DNA of 64,000 nucleotides from positions 62,001-126,000 of the forward strand of contig NZ_FPBA01000005.1 in the NCBI RefSeq assembly GCF_900116515.1, written 5' to 3'. Position numbers and translations under genes: made by a program. Origin of the DNA: Geodermatophilus amargosae (GTDB lineage Bacteria > Actinomycetota > Actinomycetes > Mycobacteriales > Geodermatophilaceae). Shown in pieces: positions 40,548 to 50,527 of the stretch (the stretch's first letter is position 1; each line of letters begins with the position of its first letter). Under the pieces are notes generated by a model. It made no database searches. It was not told the origin of the DNA and saw only the letters and a list, made by a program, of their open reading frames with translations.

Positions 40548-40585
40548 GGTGCCCGACCTCGCGCTGCGGGGCGAGGTCGGGCACC
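40548..40585. repeat. dispersed hairpin repeat, family C, copy 1
   Basis: A perfect 15-bp stem, GGTGCCCGACCTCGC and its complement, with loop GCTGCGGG. It lies between the pyrE stop and the FAD oxidase start and could terminate pyrE. A diverged copy lies at 56150. Confidence 0.65.
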
Positions 40586-40607
40586 ACCCGGTGGGGTCGG
40601 TGCGCGA

Positions 40608-41210
40608 CTACCCGAGGCCGAGGTCGGACAGCTCGAAGGCGGCGCGGTACTCCAGCCCGGCGGCCTCGACGGCGGCACGCCCGCCGCGGTCGACGATCAC
40701 CGCCACGCCGATCACCTCGGCGCCGGCCTCCTGCAGCGCCTCGACGGCGGCCAGCGGGCTGCTGCCGGTGGTGGAGACGTCGTCGACGACGAGCACCGCG
40801 CGCCCGGCGACGTCGGGGCCCTCGATCCGCCGCTGCAGCCCGTGCGCCTTGCCGGCCTTGCGGACCACGCACGCGTCGAGGAAGCCCTCGCCGGCGGACG
40901 CCGCGTGCAGCATGGCCGCGGCCACCGGGTCGGCGCCGAGGGTGAGCCCGCCGACGACGTCGTAGCGCAGGTCACCGGTCAGCTGGCGCATCACGCGGCC
41001 GACGAGCGGGGCGGCCTCGTGGTGGAGGGTCAGCCGGCGCATGTCGACGTACCAGTCGGCCTCGCGTCCGGAGGACAGCGTGACCCGCCCGTGCACGACG
41101 GCGAGGTCGACGACCAGCTCCAGCAGGCGGTCGCGGTCGGGATGGGTGGCCCCGTTCCAGGGGCCCGCCCCGAGGGACGAGGGGTGGGGGGGAACGGGGT
41201 CCTTCTCCAT
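40608..41210 (-). CDS. pyrE: orotate phosphoribosyltransferase
   Basis: A 200-aa enzyme joining orotate and PRPP to give OMP in pyrimidine synthesis. The PRPP loop VLVVDDVSTTGSS is at about 130-142; HGRVTLSSGREADWYVDMRRLTL and VVGGLTLGADPVAAA are diagnostic. The conserved fold begins only at about residue 26 (DRDRLLELVVDL). The first 25 residues come from a family B palindromic element. TAGGGT 7 nt before ATG 41210 indicates a leaderless start there, so the extension is probably translated. Confidence 0.93.
   Translation of the reverse strand: MEKDPVPPHPSSLGAGPWNGATHPDRDRLLELVVDLAVVHGRVTLSSGREADWYVDMRRLTLHHEAAPLVGRVMRQLTGDLRYDVVGGLTLGADPVAAAMLHAASAGEGFLDACVVRKAGKAHGLQRRIEGPDVAGRAVLVVDDVSTTGSSPLAAVEALQEAGAEVIGVAVIVDRGGRAAVEAAGLEYRAAFELSDLGLG
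41148..41202. repeat. dispersed hairpin repeat, family B, copy 3 (inside pyrE)
   Basis: Arms GGCCCCGTTCC and GGAACGGGGTCC lie inside the 5' part of pyrE and encode roughly residues 4-21 of the predicted protein (DPVPPHPSSLGAGPWNGA). Confidence 0.5.
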
Positions 41211-41217
41211 GCGGCCG

Positions 41218-41223
41218 ACCCTA
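41218..41223 (-). promoter_or_regulatory. -10 box TAGGGT of a leaderless promoter (pyrE)
   Basis: TAGGGT on the minus strand ends 7 nt before ATG 41210. A 21-bp terminator hairpin of the upstream gene begins 2 nt beyond it. Confidence 0.5.
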
Positions 41224-41224
41224 C

Positions 41225-41271
41225 GCACGGCACCGGCCCGGCTCCGCGAGGGAGCCGGGCCGGTGCCGTGC
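41225..41271 (-). terminator. very strong hairpin terminator after the fasciclin gene
   Basis: A perfect 21-bp stem (41225-41245 with 41251-41271, starting GCACGGCACCGG) and a GCGAG loop. It isolates pyrE from the upstream fasciclin gene. Confidence 0.8.
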
Positions 41272-41276
41272 AGGTC

Positions 41277-41331
41277 GGCCCCTCTGCAGGGCCCCGCCGC
41301 GAGCTCGCGAGCGGTGGGGGCAGAAGGGTCC
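41277..41331. repeat. dispersed hairpin repeat, family B, copy 4
   Basis: Arms GGCCCCTCTGC and GCAGAAGGGTCC around a core with CGCGAGCTCGCGAG, just after the fasciclin stop codon. Confidence 0.5.
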
Positions 41332-41335
41332 TCAC

Positions 41336-42016
41336 TCAGGCGGCAGCGGGGGCCAGCACCTGGTCCACGATGTAGACGGTGGCGTTGGCGGTCTGCACGT
41401 TGCCGCAGATCACGCTCGCCGGGGTGCCGGTCACCGTCTGGGCGACGGTGAAGTTCTCCCCCGAGCCCTCGATGGTGACCTCGTCACCGGCGACCGTGGT
41501 GTGCGTGCCGGCGAGCTGGTCGGGCGAGAGCCGGCCCGGGATGACGTGGTGGGTCAGGATCTGGGTCAGCGTCGCCTGGTCGGCGAGGACGGCCTGCAGC
41601 TGGTCGGCCGGGATGGCCTCGAACGCGGGGTTGGCCGGGGCGATGACGGTGATGTCGTCGGTGGTGTTCAGCGTGTCGACCAGGTTGGCCGCGGTGACCG
41701 CCTGCACCAGCGTGGACAGGACCGGGTTGTTGCTCGCCGCGGTGGCCACCGGGTCGTCGGTCATGCCGGTGAAGCTGCCCTCGCCGTCGGCGGGGACGGC
41801 GGTGCAGCCGGCGCCGAAGGGCTCGTCGCTGGCCGGCTCGGCCATGGGGCTGCTGCTCTCCATCGAGCCCGAGCTCTCCGAGGCCGACGACGAGCTGCTG
41901 TCGGGGGCCGGGCTGTCGCTCGCGGCGCTGGTCTCGTCGGAGCCGCAGGCGCTCAGGGTGACGGCCAGGGTGGAGGCGGAGGCCAGGAGGATGCCGCGGG
42001 TCAGGGTGCTCTTCAC
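41336..42016 (-). CDS. fasciclin (FAS1) domain lipoprotein
   Basis: A 226-aa secreted lipoprotein. Signal peptide with lipobox LSAC (about residues 19-22, VKSTLTRG at the start), then a Ser/Ala/Pro-rich linker to about residue 65, then one FAS1 domain: SNNPVLSTLVQAVTAANLVDTLN, ITVIAPANPAFEAIP, LTQILTHHVIPGRL and a C-terminal YIVDQVL. FAS1 proteins mediate adhesion or protein contact; MPT70/MPT83 of mycobacteria are relatives. GTG 42016 follows GAGGAG by 10 nt. Downstream of the molybdopterin oxidoreductase gene, and such pairs are common in actinobacteria, which suggests a shared extracytoplasmic function. Confidence 0.9.
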   Translation of the reverse strand: MKSTLTRGILLASASTLAVTLSACGSDETSAASDSPAPDSSSSSASESSGSMESSSPMAEPASDEPFGAGCTAVPADGEGSFTGMTDDPVATAASNNPVLSTLVQAVTAANLVDTLNTTDDITVIAPANPAFEAIPADQLQAVLADQATLTQILTHHVIPGRLSPDQLAGTHTTVAGDEVTIEGSGENFTVAQTVTGTPASVICGNVQTANATVYIVDQVLAPAAA

Positions 42017-42192
42017 GTTCGATGTGCTCCTCGGTCGTCGTGCTGGTCCGTTCGGGGACGGGGTGGTCCCCGCGGTGGTCCCTCCCGGCCCGTTCGAGGG
42101 GTCGGGAGAGGCGTCTGCGGCCAGCGTGGCCGAGACGGGCTCTGGGGGGTGGGGGCTGCCCTGCCGGCTGGCTGCCGGCCGGGCGGGGACCG

Positions 42193-43902
42193 CTAGGTCG
42201 CGATCACCCGGATGGAGTGCAGGCCGCTCGCGCCGTTCGGGAACGGCCGGGCGCGCTCCTCGGTCTGCACCTCGCCGTCGGCCGCGGTGGCCCGGACGGT
42301 GAGCTGGTAGGAGCCGGGGGCGAAGTCGAAGGGCAGCTGCCACTGCCGCCACAGGTCGGCGTCGACGGCGGGGGCCAGCCGGGCCTCCTGCCACTCGCCG
42401 TCGTCGACCCGGACCTCGACGCGGCGGATGCCGCGGGTCTGGGCCCAGGCGACGCCGGCGATGGCGCGCCGCCCGGCGGGGAACTGCCGCAGCGGGGCGG
42501 GGGTGTCGATCCGCGAGGCCAGCTTGATCGGGCCGTCGGCGGCCCAGTCGCGCTCGACCCAGTAGGCGTCGAAGGCGTCGTAGGTGGTGGCCTCGATCGA
42601 GGTCATCCACTTGCAGGCGGAGACGTAGCCGTAGAGGCCGGGGATGAGCATCCGGACGGGGAAGCCGTGCTCGACCGGCAGCGGCTCGCCGTTCATCCCG
42701 AAGACGATCATCGCGTCCTCGACCTCGAGCGCCGAGCGGGTCGGGGCGCCGATGGTCATGCCGTCCACGGACCGGCAGACCAGCTGGTCGGAGCGGTCGG
42801 AGACGCCGTTCTCGCGGAGGAGGTCGCCCAGCGGGATGCCGGTCCAGCGGGCGGTGCCGGCCAGCTGGCCGCCGACCTCGTTGGAGACGCAGGTGAGCGT
42901 GACGTCGCGCTCGATGACGTCGTCGCGGCCGAACAGGTCGGCCAGCGTGTAGCTGCGCGGCGAGTCGAACATCCCGGTCAGCTCGAGCCGGTAGTCGGCC
43001 GGGCGGACCTGGGGGACGGTGAGCGCGGTGTCGACCCGGTAGAAGTCGCGGTTGGGGGTGAACAGCGGCGTCAGGCCCTCGACCTGCTCGGCGAGGTCGG
43101 CACCCGGGGGCAGGGCCGGGGCCGGCGACGACGGCGTCGGCAGGGACAGGTCACCCCGGGCGTTGCTGACGTCGAACCGGCGCTGCAGGAAGCGCCCGCC
43201 GCCGCCGGTGACCGCCGCCGCGCCCAGGGCGACGCCACCGGTGAGGAAGAAGCGGCGGCGGTCCATGCCCGTGCCCTTGCGGTCGGCCATCGACAGCGCG
43301 TCCCGGAGCCGGACCATGACCGCCTCGTCGGCGGCGCGGGAGGTGGCGGCAGGAGCAGGCAGCGTCAGCGGGTCGACGAGCAGCAGGAGCGCGACGATCC
43401 CGACGAGGGCGCCCACCACCGACGGCAGCGCGTCGAGCAGCCCGCCGGCCGGCCGGGTGGCCGCGGCCAGGGCGCCGACGACGCCGAAGAGGGCGATGCC
43501 GGCCACCCCGAGGCGGCGCGACCGCAGGGACAGCAGCCCGATGAGCAGCGCGTACAGGGCGACGACGACCAGCGTGCCGACGACCAGGGCGATCTTGTCG
43601 TTCTCGCCGAAGGTGGAGATGGCGAACTGCTTGACCGGCTCGGGGACGAACGTGATGACCGTGTCCCCGACGGCGACGACGGGCGAGGACGCCGGACCGA
43701 CGAGCGCGGCGACCAGCTCGGCCACGCCCAGTGCGACGGCCGCGGCGACCAGGCCGGCGAGCGCGCCGAGCAGCCGGCGCAGCCCGCGGCGGGCGGGGGG
43801 CTGGGCCCCGTCCGGTCCGGTGGCCGGCGCGGGGGCCTGCTGGGTGGTGGTCACGCCCTGGGTTCGGGACGACCCGGCCAGCGGTTCATCCAGGTTGGTC
43901 AC
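42193..43902 (-). CDS. membrane-anchored molybdopterin-dependent oxidoreductase (sulfite oxidase/YedY-like)
   Basis: A 569-aa protein. Residues 40-190 hold about four transmembrane helices. After a cytoplasmic-type linker and a further hydrophobic stretch with MDRRRFFLTGGVALG (a twin-arginine-like RRRFF motif and helix), residues 270-480 are the Moco domain with the ligand cysteine in TLTCVSNEVGG and GIPLGDLL, HGFPVRMLIPGLYGYVSACKW. The C-terminus is the dimerisation/Ig-like domain (VRVDDGEWQEA). The catalytic domain is therefore probably on the outer face. The physiological acceptor is unknown. Start GTG 43902; GTG 43854 is an alternative. Confidence 0.88.
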   Translation of the reverse strand: MTNLDEPLAGSSRTQGVTTTQQAPAPATGPDGAQPPARRGLRRLLGALAGLVAAAVALGVAELVAALVGPASSPVVAVGDTVITFVPEPVKQFAISTFGENDKIALVVGTLVVVALYALLIGLLSLRSRRLGVAGIALFGVVGALAAATRPAGGLLDALPSVVGALVGIVALLLLVDPLTLPAPAATSRAADEAVMVRLRDALSMADRKGTGMDRRRFFLTGGVALGAAAVTGGGGRFLQRRFDVSNARGDLSLPTPSSPAPALPPGADLAEQVEGLTPLFTPNRDFYRVDTALTVPQVRPADYRLELTGMFDSPRSYTLADLFGRDDVIERDVTLTCVSNEVGGQLAGTARWTGIPLGDLLRENGVSDRSDQLVCRSVDGMTIGAPTRSALEVEDAMIVFGMNGEPLPVEHGFPVRMLIPGLYGYVSACKWMTSIEATTYDAFDAYWVERDWAADGPIKLASRIDTPAPLRQFPAGRRAIAGVAWAQTRGIRRVEVRVDDGEWQEARLAPAVDADLWRQWQLPFDFAPGSYQLTVRATAADGEVQTEERARPFPNGASGLHSIRVIAT

Positions 43903-43926
43903 GATGGGATAACGGGCGACCGGTCC

Positions 43927-43959
43927 CCCGCCGGCTCCCCGGCGAGGGGAGCCGGCGGG
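43927..43959 (-). terminator. hairpin terminator after the membrane protein gene
   Basis: A perfect 14-bp stem CCCGCCGGCTCCCC with a GGCGA loop between the membrane protein stop and the molybdopterin oxidoreductase start. Confidence 0.7.
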
Positions 43960-43975
43960 CCGGTCCGGAGGCCGG

Positions 43976-44641
43976 TCAGAGGCCGCGGGCGCGCTGCCAG
44001 CCGCGGTACCGGTACCACTCGCTGGCCGGCTTCTGGGCCAGCGCGACGATGCCGACGACGATCAGCAGGGTCTGGATCAGCGACAGCGTGGTCAGCAGCC
44101 CCGACAGCGACGGCCCGGCGAGGGAGACCAAGCCCGAGACGACGGCGAGGCCGCCGAGCACCCAGAGCACGATCCGCGCCCAGTTGCGCCCCTGCCAGGC
44201 GAACCAGATGAACAGCAGCTGCAGGCCGATGAAGAGCAGCGCCACGACGACGGTGGTGGTGACCACGCCGGCGGTCGCCGCGTCGGACACGTCGCTGTAG
44301 TCCGCCGGGTCGAGGCCGGCGTCGACCAGGGCCCGGTCGACGATCTCGTCGAACTGGGCGAACGTGACGATCGACCCGAGGATCCCCAGCACGGTGCTCG
44401 CGAGGAACGCGCCGATCCCCAGCTTCACGGCCGAGGGCCGCTCGACCGGTCGTGGGGCGCCGAACCCGTCGGGCGCCGCCGGCGCGGACGCGTAGCCGCC
44501 GTACGGGTTCTGCCCGTAGGGGGTCTGGCCGTGGGGAGCCTGCCCGTAGGGGCCCTGCCCCTGCGGCGGCTGTCCGTACGGCTGCCCAGGGGGCTGCTGC
44601 CCCGGCTGGTCCCAGCCCTGCGGTCCCTGTCCTGCGGTCAT
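43976..44641 (-). CDS. integral membrane protein with Gly/Pro/Gln/Tyr-rich N-terminus
   Basis: A 221-aa protein with a low-complexity cytoplasmic N-terminus of about 65 residues made of GPYGQ/PPGQP-type repeats. It is followed by four predicted helices: LGIGAFLASTVLGILGSIV, VVTTTVVVALLFIGLQLLFIW, IVLWVLGGLAVVSGLVSLA and LLTTLSLIQTLLIVVGIVALA. Such layouts are frequent in actinobacterial DUF-type membrane proteins with possible roles at the septum or tip, but no function is known. It is bounded by two strong hairpins, so transcribed alone. Confidence 0.7.
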   Translation of the reverse strand: MTAGQGPQGWDQPGQQPPGQPYGQPPQGQGPYGQAPHGQTPYGQNPYGGYASAPAAPDGFGAPRPVERPSAVKLGIGAFLASTVLGILGSIVTFAQFDEIVDRALVDAGLDPADYSDVSDAATAGVVTTTVVVALLFIGLQLLFIWFAWQGRNWARIVLWVLGGLAVVSGLVSLAGPSLSGLLTTLSLIQTLLIVVGIVALAQKPASEWYRYRGWQRARGL

Positions 44642-44712
44642 GTCCGTCCTCTCTCGTGCGATCGCCCGAATGATGGTCGACCGTCCGCCCCCGGAACACC
44701 CTCCGACGCGCG

Positions 44713-44751
44713 GACGGGTCCGCCGTCCCCCGGAGGGACGACGGACCCGTC
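44713..44751 (-). terminator. hairpin terminator after clpB
   Basis: A 17-bp stem with one mismatch (GACGGGTCCGCCGTCCC against its partner at 44735-44751), 5-nt loop, 12 nt after the clpB stop. Confidence 0.75.
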
Positions 44752-44763
44752 AGGAGCGCTCGC

Positions 44764-47361
<2,598 letters not shown>

Positions 47362-47440
47362 GATCGGTGCGGTCGGTCCTCTCGTCAGGGTGCCGGGACG
47401 GCCCCGGCAGGCTGGTGTCGAGCTGTCCAACGACCCAGAG

Positions 47441-47461
47441 GTTGAGTCTGTTCCACTCAAC
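47441..47461. promoter_or_regulatory. HAIR element (HspR operator) upstream of clpB
   Basis: GTTGAGT-N7-ACTCAAC is a perfect 7+7 inverted repeat, very close to the HAIR consensus CTTGAGT-N7-ACTCAAG. HspR is encoded at 51639-52115 in this window. Confidence 0.85.
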
Positions 47462-47550
47462 CCCGGCGCTCACCCCGACCCGCCGGAGGAACTTCCACTC
47501 CGAGGGGTTGACGAACCACACAACTGCATGCCACGCGACCCTGTTGTCCC

Positions 47551-47556
47551 TACACT
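47551..47556 (+). promoter_or_regulatory. -10 box TACACT of a leaderless promoter (ohrR)
   Basis: TACACT ends 6 nt before ATG 47563. ACAAC (47520-47524) and GTTGT (47543-47547) form a spaced inverted repeat just upstream that could be the OhrR operator. Confidence 0.45.
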
Positions 47557-47562
47557 CTGGCT

Positions 47563-48033
47563 ATGACGATGACGAGCGGGGACTCGCACCTCCCCGCCCC
47601 GAGCGTGGCCCTCGACGACCAACTGTGCTTCGCGCTCTACGCGGCCTCGCGCGCGATGACCGCCAGGTACCGGCCGATGCTCGAGGAACTGGGTCTGACC
47701 TATCCCCAGTACCTGGTCATGATGCTGCTCTGGGAGGAGGACCACCAGACCGTGGGCCAGCTCGGCGCCCGTCTGGCCCTCGACAGCGGCACCCTCTCCC
47801 CCCTCCTCAAGCGCCTCACCGCTGCCGGCCTGGTCACGCGCCACCGCCGCGTCGAGGACGAGCGGTCGGTGGCCATCGCGCTCACCGACAGCGGCCGGGC
47901 CCTCCGGGACAAGGCCTTCGCCATCTCGCAGGACATGATCTGCGCGCTGGAGCTCGACGTGGAGTCCTTCGCCGACCTCAAGCAGACGCTCAACGTGCTG
48001 ACCCAGCGGGTCACCGAGGCCCCGCGCGCCTGA
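47563..48033 (+). CDS. ohrR: organic hydroperoxide resistance regulator OhrR (MarR family)
   Basis: A 156-aa MarR-type repressor. Cys22 in [12 protein letters not shown] matches the peroxide-sensing cysteine of OhrR proteins, and the two tyrosines that read its oxidation are seen in FALY and MTARYRP. The winged helix is [23 protein letters not shown] followed by [13 protein letters not shown]. It is followed after 102 nt on the same strand by an OsmC/Ohr-type peroxidase gene, the classic regulator-target pair. A TACACT box 6 nt before the ATG suggests a leaderless message. Confidence 0.93.
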   Translation: MTMTSGDSHLPAPSVALDDQLCFALYAASRAMTARYRPMLEELGLTYPQYLVMMLLWEEDHQTVGQLGARLALDSGTLSPLLKRLTAAGLVTRHRRVEDERSVAIALTDSGRALRDKAFAISQDMICALELDVESFADLKQTLNVLTQRVTEAPRA

Positions 48034-48044
48034 CACGGCGGGCG

Positions 48045-48058
48045 GGTTGCCCGCAACC
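48045..48058. promoter_or_regulatory. candidate operator between ohrR and ohr
   Basis: GGTTG-CCCG-CAACC is a 5-bp inverted repeat 78 nt before the peroxidase start; its position near a possible promoter (TAGGGC at 48067) fits an OhrR site. Tentative. Confidence 0.3.
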
Positions 48059-48135
48059 GATCGGGGTAGGGCTCCACGGCCCCTGCGCGCCGGCGAGACC
48101 ACGCCGGCGCGCCCCCCGACCGGAAGGCAGCCCAG

Positions 48136-48579
48136 ATGCCCACCCGCACCGCACGCACCGCCTGGAACGGCACCCTCGAGCAGGGCTCCGGCCAGGTCGA
48201 GCTGACCAGCTCGAAGGTCGGCACGTACGAGGTGAACTTCCCCAAGCGCGCGGCCGACGAGGCCGGCGGCACCACCAGCCCCGAGGAGCTCGTCGCGGCG
48301 GCCCACTCCGCCTGCTTCGCGATGCAGCTGTCGGCCAACATCGCCCAGGCCGGTGGGACGCCCCAGTCCCTCGACGTGCAGGCCGACGTCTCCCTCGGCC
48401 CTGACCAGGCCAACGGCGGCTTCAAGCTGACCGGCATCAAGCTCACCGTGCGCGGCGAGGTCGACGGCCTCGACGCAGCCGGGTTCGAGAAGGCCGCCCA
48501 GGAGGCCAAGGCCGGGTGCCCGGTCAGCAAGGCCCTGGCCGGCGTCGACATCACCCTGGACGCCGCGCTCGAGAGCTGA
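48136..48579 (+). CDS. OsmC/Ohr family peroxiredoxin
   Basis: A 147-aa thiol peroxidase of the OsmC/Ohr family that reduces organic hydroperoxides. The redox pair is Cys60 (AAHSACFAMQLS) and Cys128 (KAGCPVSKAL). The first Arg/Glu needed for catalysis are in the N-terminal strand region (TEEL-like SPEELVAAAHS). OsmC and Ohr subgroups are hard to separate by eye; the adjacent ohrR favours an Ohr role while the sequence leans to OsmC. Normal length, ribosome site GGAAGG 7 nt upstream. Confidence 0.9.
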   Translation: MPTRTARTAWNGTLEQGSGQVELTSSKVGTYEVNFPKRAADEAGGTTSPEELVAAAHSACFAMQLSANIAQAGGTPQSLDVQADVSLGPDQANGGFKLTGIKLTVRGEVDGLDAAGFEKAAQEAKAGCPVSKALAGVDITLDAALES

Positions 48580-48583
48580 GCGA

Positions 48584-48637
48584 GGACCCCGTCCCCCTCA
48601 CGCCTCGCACGCTCGGCGCGAGCCTCCGGACGGGGCC
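48584..48637. repeat. dispersed hairpin repeat, family B, copy 5
   Basis: Arms GGACCCCGTCC and GGACGGGGCC around CTCGCACGCTCGGCGCGAG, starting 4 nt after the peroxidase stop codon. Arms are as in copy 2, core as in copy 1. Confidence 0.55.
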
Positions 48638-48645
48638 GCGGACAC

Positions 48646-48679
48646 GACGGCCCGCTCCCCTTCCGGGGAGCGGGCCGTC
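48646..48679. terminator. bidirectional hairpin terminator
   Basis: A perfect 15-bp stem GACGGCCCGCTCCCC with a TTCC loop, followed by TTCT, between the convergent peroxidase and exporter genes. Confidence 0.8.
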
Positions 48680-48739
48680 TTCTGTCCCGACCCCTCGCGG
48701 GGCCCGCCTCTGTCTGTAGGGCGCGAGGGGGTCCTCCGT

Positions 48740-50368
48740 CTACCGGGCGGTGCCGACCGCCTCGTCGTCGGCGAGCGCCGGGCGGGACTCGCGCTGCAGC
48801 CGCTCCTCGCCGCTCTCGGTGCGCAGGGCCACCTCGCGGATGAGCAGTATCGCCGCGACGGCGACCACGGCGACGATCGCCGAGACGAGGAAGATCCGGC
48901 CGGTCGCGTCGCCGTAGGAGACCCGGATGAGCTCCTGGACGGCCGGCGGCGCATCCGCGAGGTCGGCCAGCCCGACGCTGCCCGAGCCGCTGCCGGCCGC
49001 GGCCGGCCCCGGCGGGAGACCGGCGGCGATCAGGTCGCCGACCCGGTTGCTGAGCACCGCGCCGAGCACCGAGACGCCGATGGTGCCGCCCAGGCTGCGG
49101 AAGAACGCCACGGCGGAGGACGCCGCACCGAGGTCGCCGGCGGCCACGGTGTTCTGCACCGCCAGCACCAGGTTCTGCATCGTCATGCCGATGCCGACGC
49201 CCAGGACGAACAGGAAGACGCCGAGCAGCACCATGTCCGTCTCGTGGTCGATCGTCGCCAGCAGGGCGAAGCCGGCGGCGACCAGCACCGAGCCGGCCAC
49301 GAGGAACCGCTTCCACCGGCCGGTGCGGGTGATGAGGATGCCCGAGACGGTGGAGGACACCAGCAGGCCGCCGACCATCGGGATCGTCAGCAGACCGGCC
49401 GCAGTCGGCGAGTAGCCGCGGGAGATCTGCAGGTACTGGCCGAGGAAGACCGTCGAGCCGAACATCGCGACGCCGATGGCGACGCTGGCCACGATGGCGA
49501 GGGTCGTCGTCCGGTCGCGGAACAGCCGCAGCGGGACGATCGGCTCCGCCGCGCGCGTCTCGGTGACGACGAAGGCGACGATCGCCAGCACGCTGCCGGC
49601 GAGGAACAGCGCGGTCTCCGACGAGGCCCAGGCGAACTGGTCGCCGGCCAGCGTGACCCAGATGAGCAGGCCCGAGACGCCCGCGGTGAGCAGGGTGGCG
49701 CCGAGGTAGTCGATGCGGACCCGGCGCTTGGTGACCGGCAGGTGCAGCGTGCGCTGCAGCAGCACCAGCGCCACGGCGGCGAAGGGGACGCCGACGTAGA
49801 AGCACCAGCGCCAGCCCAGCCAGCTGGTGTCGACCAGCAGGCCGCCGAGCAGCGGACCACCGACGGTGGCCACGGCCATCACGCCACCGAGCAGGCCGGA
49901 GTACCGGCCACGCTCGCGGGGGCTGATCATCGCGGCCATCGCGATCTGCACCAGCGCCTGCAGGCCGCCCAGGCCCAGACCCTGGAGCACGCGCCAGCCG
50001 ATGAGCGTGCCCACCGACTGGGACAGCCCGGCGAGCATCGAGCCGACGATGAAGACCACGATCGCGAGCTGGATCAGCAGCTTCTTGCTGAACAGGTCGG
50101 AGAGCTTGCCCCAGATCGGCGTCGACGCGGTCGAGGCCAGCAGGGTGGCCGTGACGACCCAGGTGTACTGGCTCTGGCTGCCCCGCAGGTCGGTGATGAT
50201 CGTCGGCAGGGCGTTGGAGACGACGGTCGAGGACAGGAACGCCACGAACATCGCCAGCAACATCCCCGAGAGGGCCTCGAGGATCTGCCGGTGCGTCATG
50301 CGCCCCTGCTGCTCGGCGGGCGCCTGCGTCCCCGGTGCGGCCGCGGTCGGCTCGCGGGTGGTGGTCAC
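48740..50368 (-). CDS. EmrB/QacA-type multidrug MFS exporter (14 helices)
   Basis: A 542-aa drug/proton antiporter of the DHA2 family with 14 predicted helices. Motifs: AMFVAFLSSTVVSNALPTI (motif D1), GKLSDLFSKK (motif A), RVLQGLGLGGLQAL (motif B) and GVMAVATVGGPLLGGLLVD (motif C of antiporters). The C-terminal tail is charged. GTG 50368 is chosen because AGGAG stands 4 nt upstream. The frame remains open to GTG 50431 inside the tandem repeat, which may be the older start when the gene overlapped the marR stop. It lies downstream of its likely MarR regulator. Confidence 0.92.
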   Translation of the reverse strand: MTTTREPTAAAPGTQAPAEQQGRMTHRQILEALSGMLLAMFVAFLSSTVVSNALPTIITDLRGSQSQYTWVVTATLLASTASTPIWGKLSDLFSKKLLIQLAIVVFIVGSMLAGLSQSVGTLIGWRVLQGLGLGGLQALVQIAMAAMISPRERGRYSGLLGGVMAVATVGGPLLGGLLVDTSWLGWRWCFYVGVPFAAVALVLLQRTLHLPVTKRRVRIDYLGATLLTAGVSGLLIWVTLAGDQFAWASSETALFLAGSVLAIVAFVVTETRAAEPIVPLRLFRDRTTTLAIVASVAIGVAMFGSTVFLGQYLQISRGYSPTAAGLLTIPMVGGLLVSSTVSGILITRTGRWKRFLVAGSVLVAAGFALLATIDHETDMVLLGVFLFVLGVGIGMTMQNLVLAVQNTVAAGDLGAASSAVAFFRSLGGTIGVSVLGAVLSNRVGDLIAAGLPPGPAAAGSGSGSVGLADLADAPPAVQELIRVSYGDATGRIFLVSAIVAVVAVAAILLIREVALRTESGEERLQRESRPALADDEAVGTAR

Positions 50369-50425
50369 GGTGCTCCTGGACGGCTCGGTTCGGGTGGGGG
50401 ACGGCGGCCCGGAGGGCCGGGTGGC

Positions 50426-50527
50426 GGTCACGAGGCGGTGCCGGTCACGAGGCGGTGCCGGTCACGAGGCGGTGCCGGTCACGAGGCGGTGCCGGTCACG
50501 AGGCGGTGCCGGTCACGAGGCGGTGCG
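50426..50527. repeat. 17-bp tandem repeat, six units
   Basis: Five perfect units of GGTCACGAGGCGGTGCC and a sixth with one difference. On the minus strand each unit reads GGCACCGCCTCGTGACC, the last codons and the TGA stop of the marR gene. The array spans the gap between marR and the exporter gene and reaches into both frames. Confidence 0.9.

Noticed and set aside
48689-48733. Sixth family B repeat after the exporter gene
   Set aside because: Arms GACCCCTCGCG and CGCGAGGGGGTC form a hairpin near the exporter stop, but the core and arm sequence differ enough that I treat it as an ordinary terminator-like hairpin.
50426-50527. The regularly repeated 17-bp units looked at first like a CRISPR array
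   Set aside because: Units are directly adjacent with no spacers, 17 bp is too short, and no cas gene is near. The unit is a copy of the marR 3' end.
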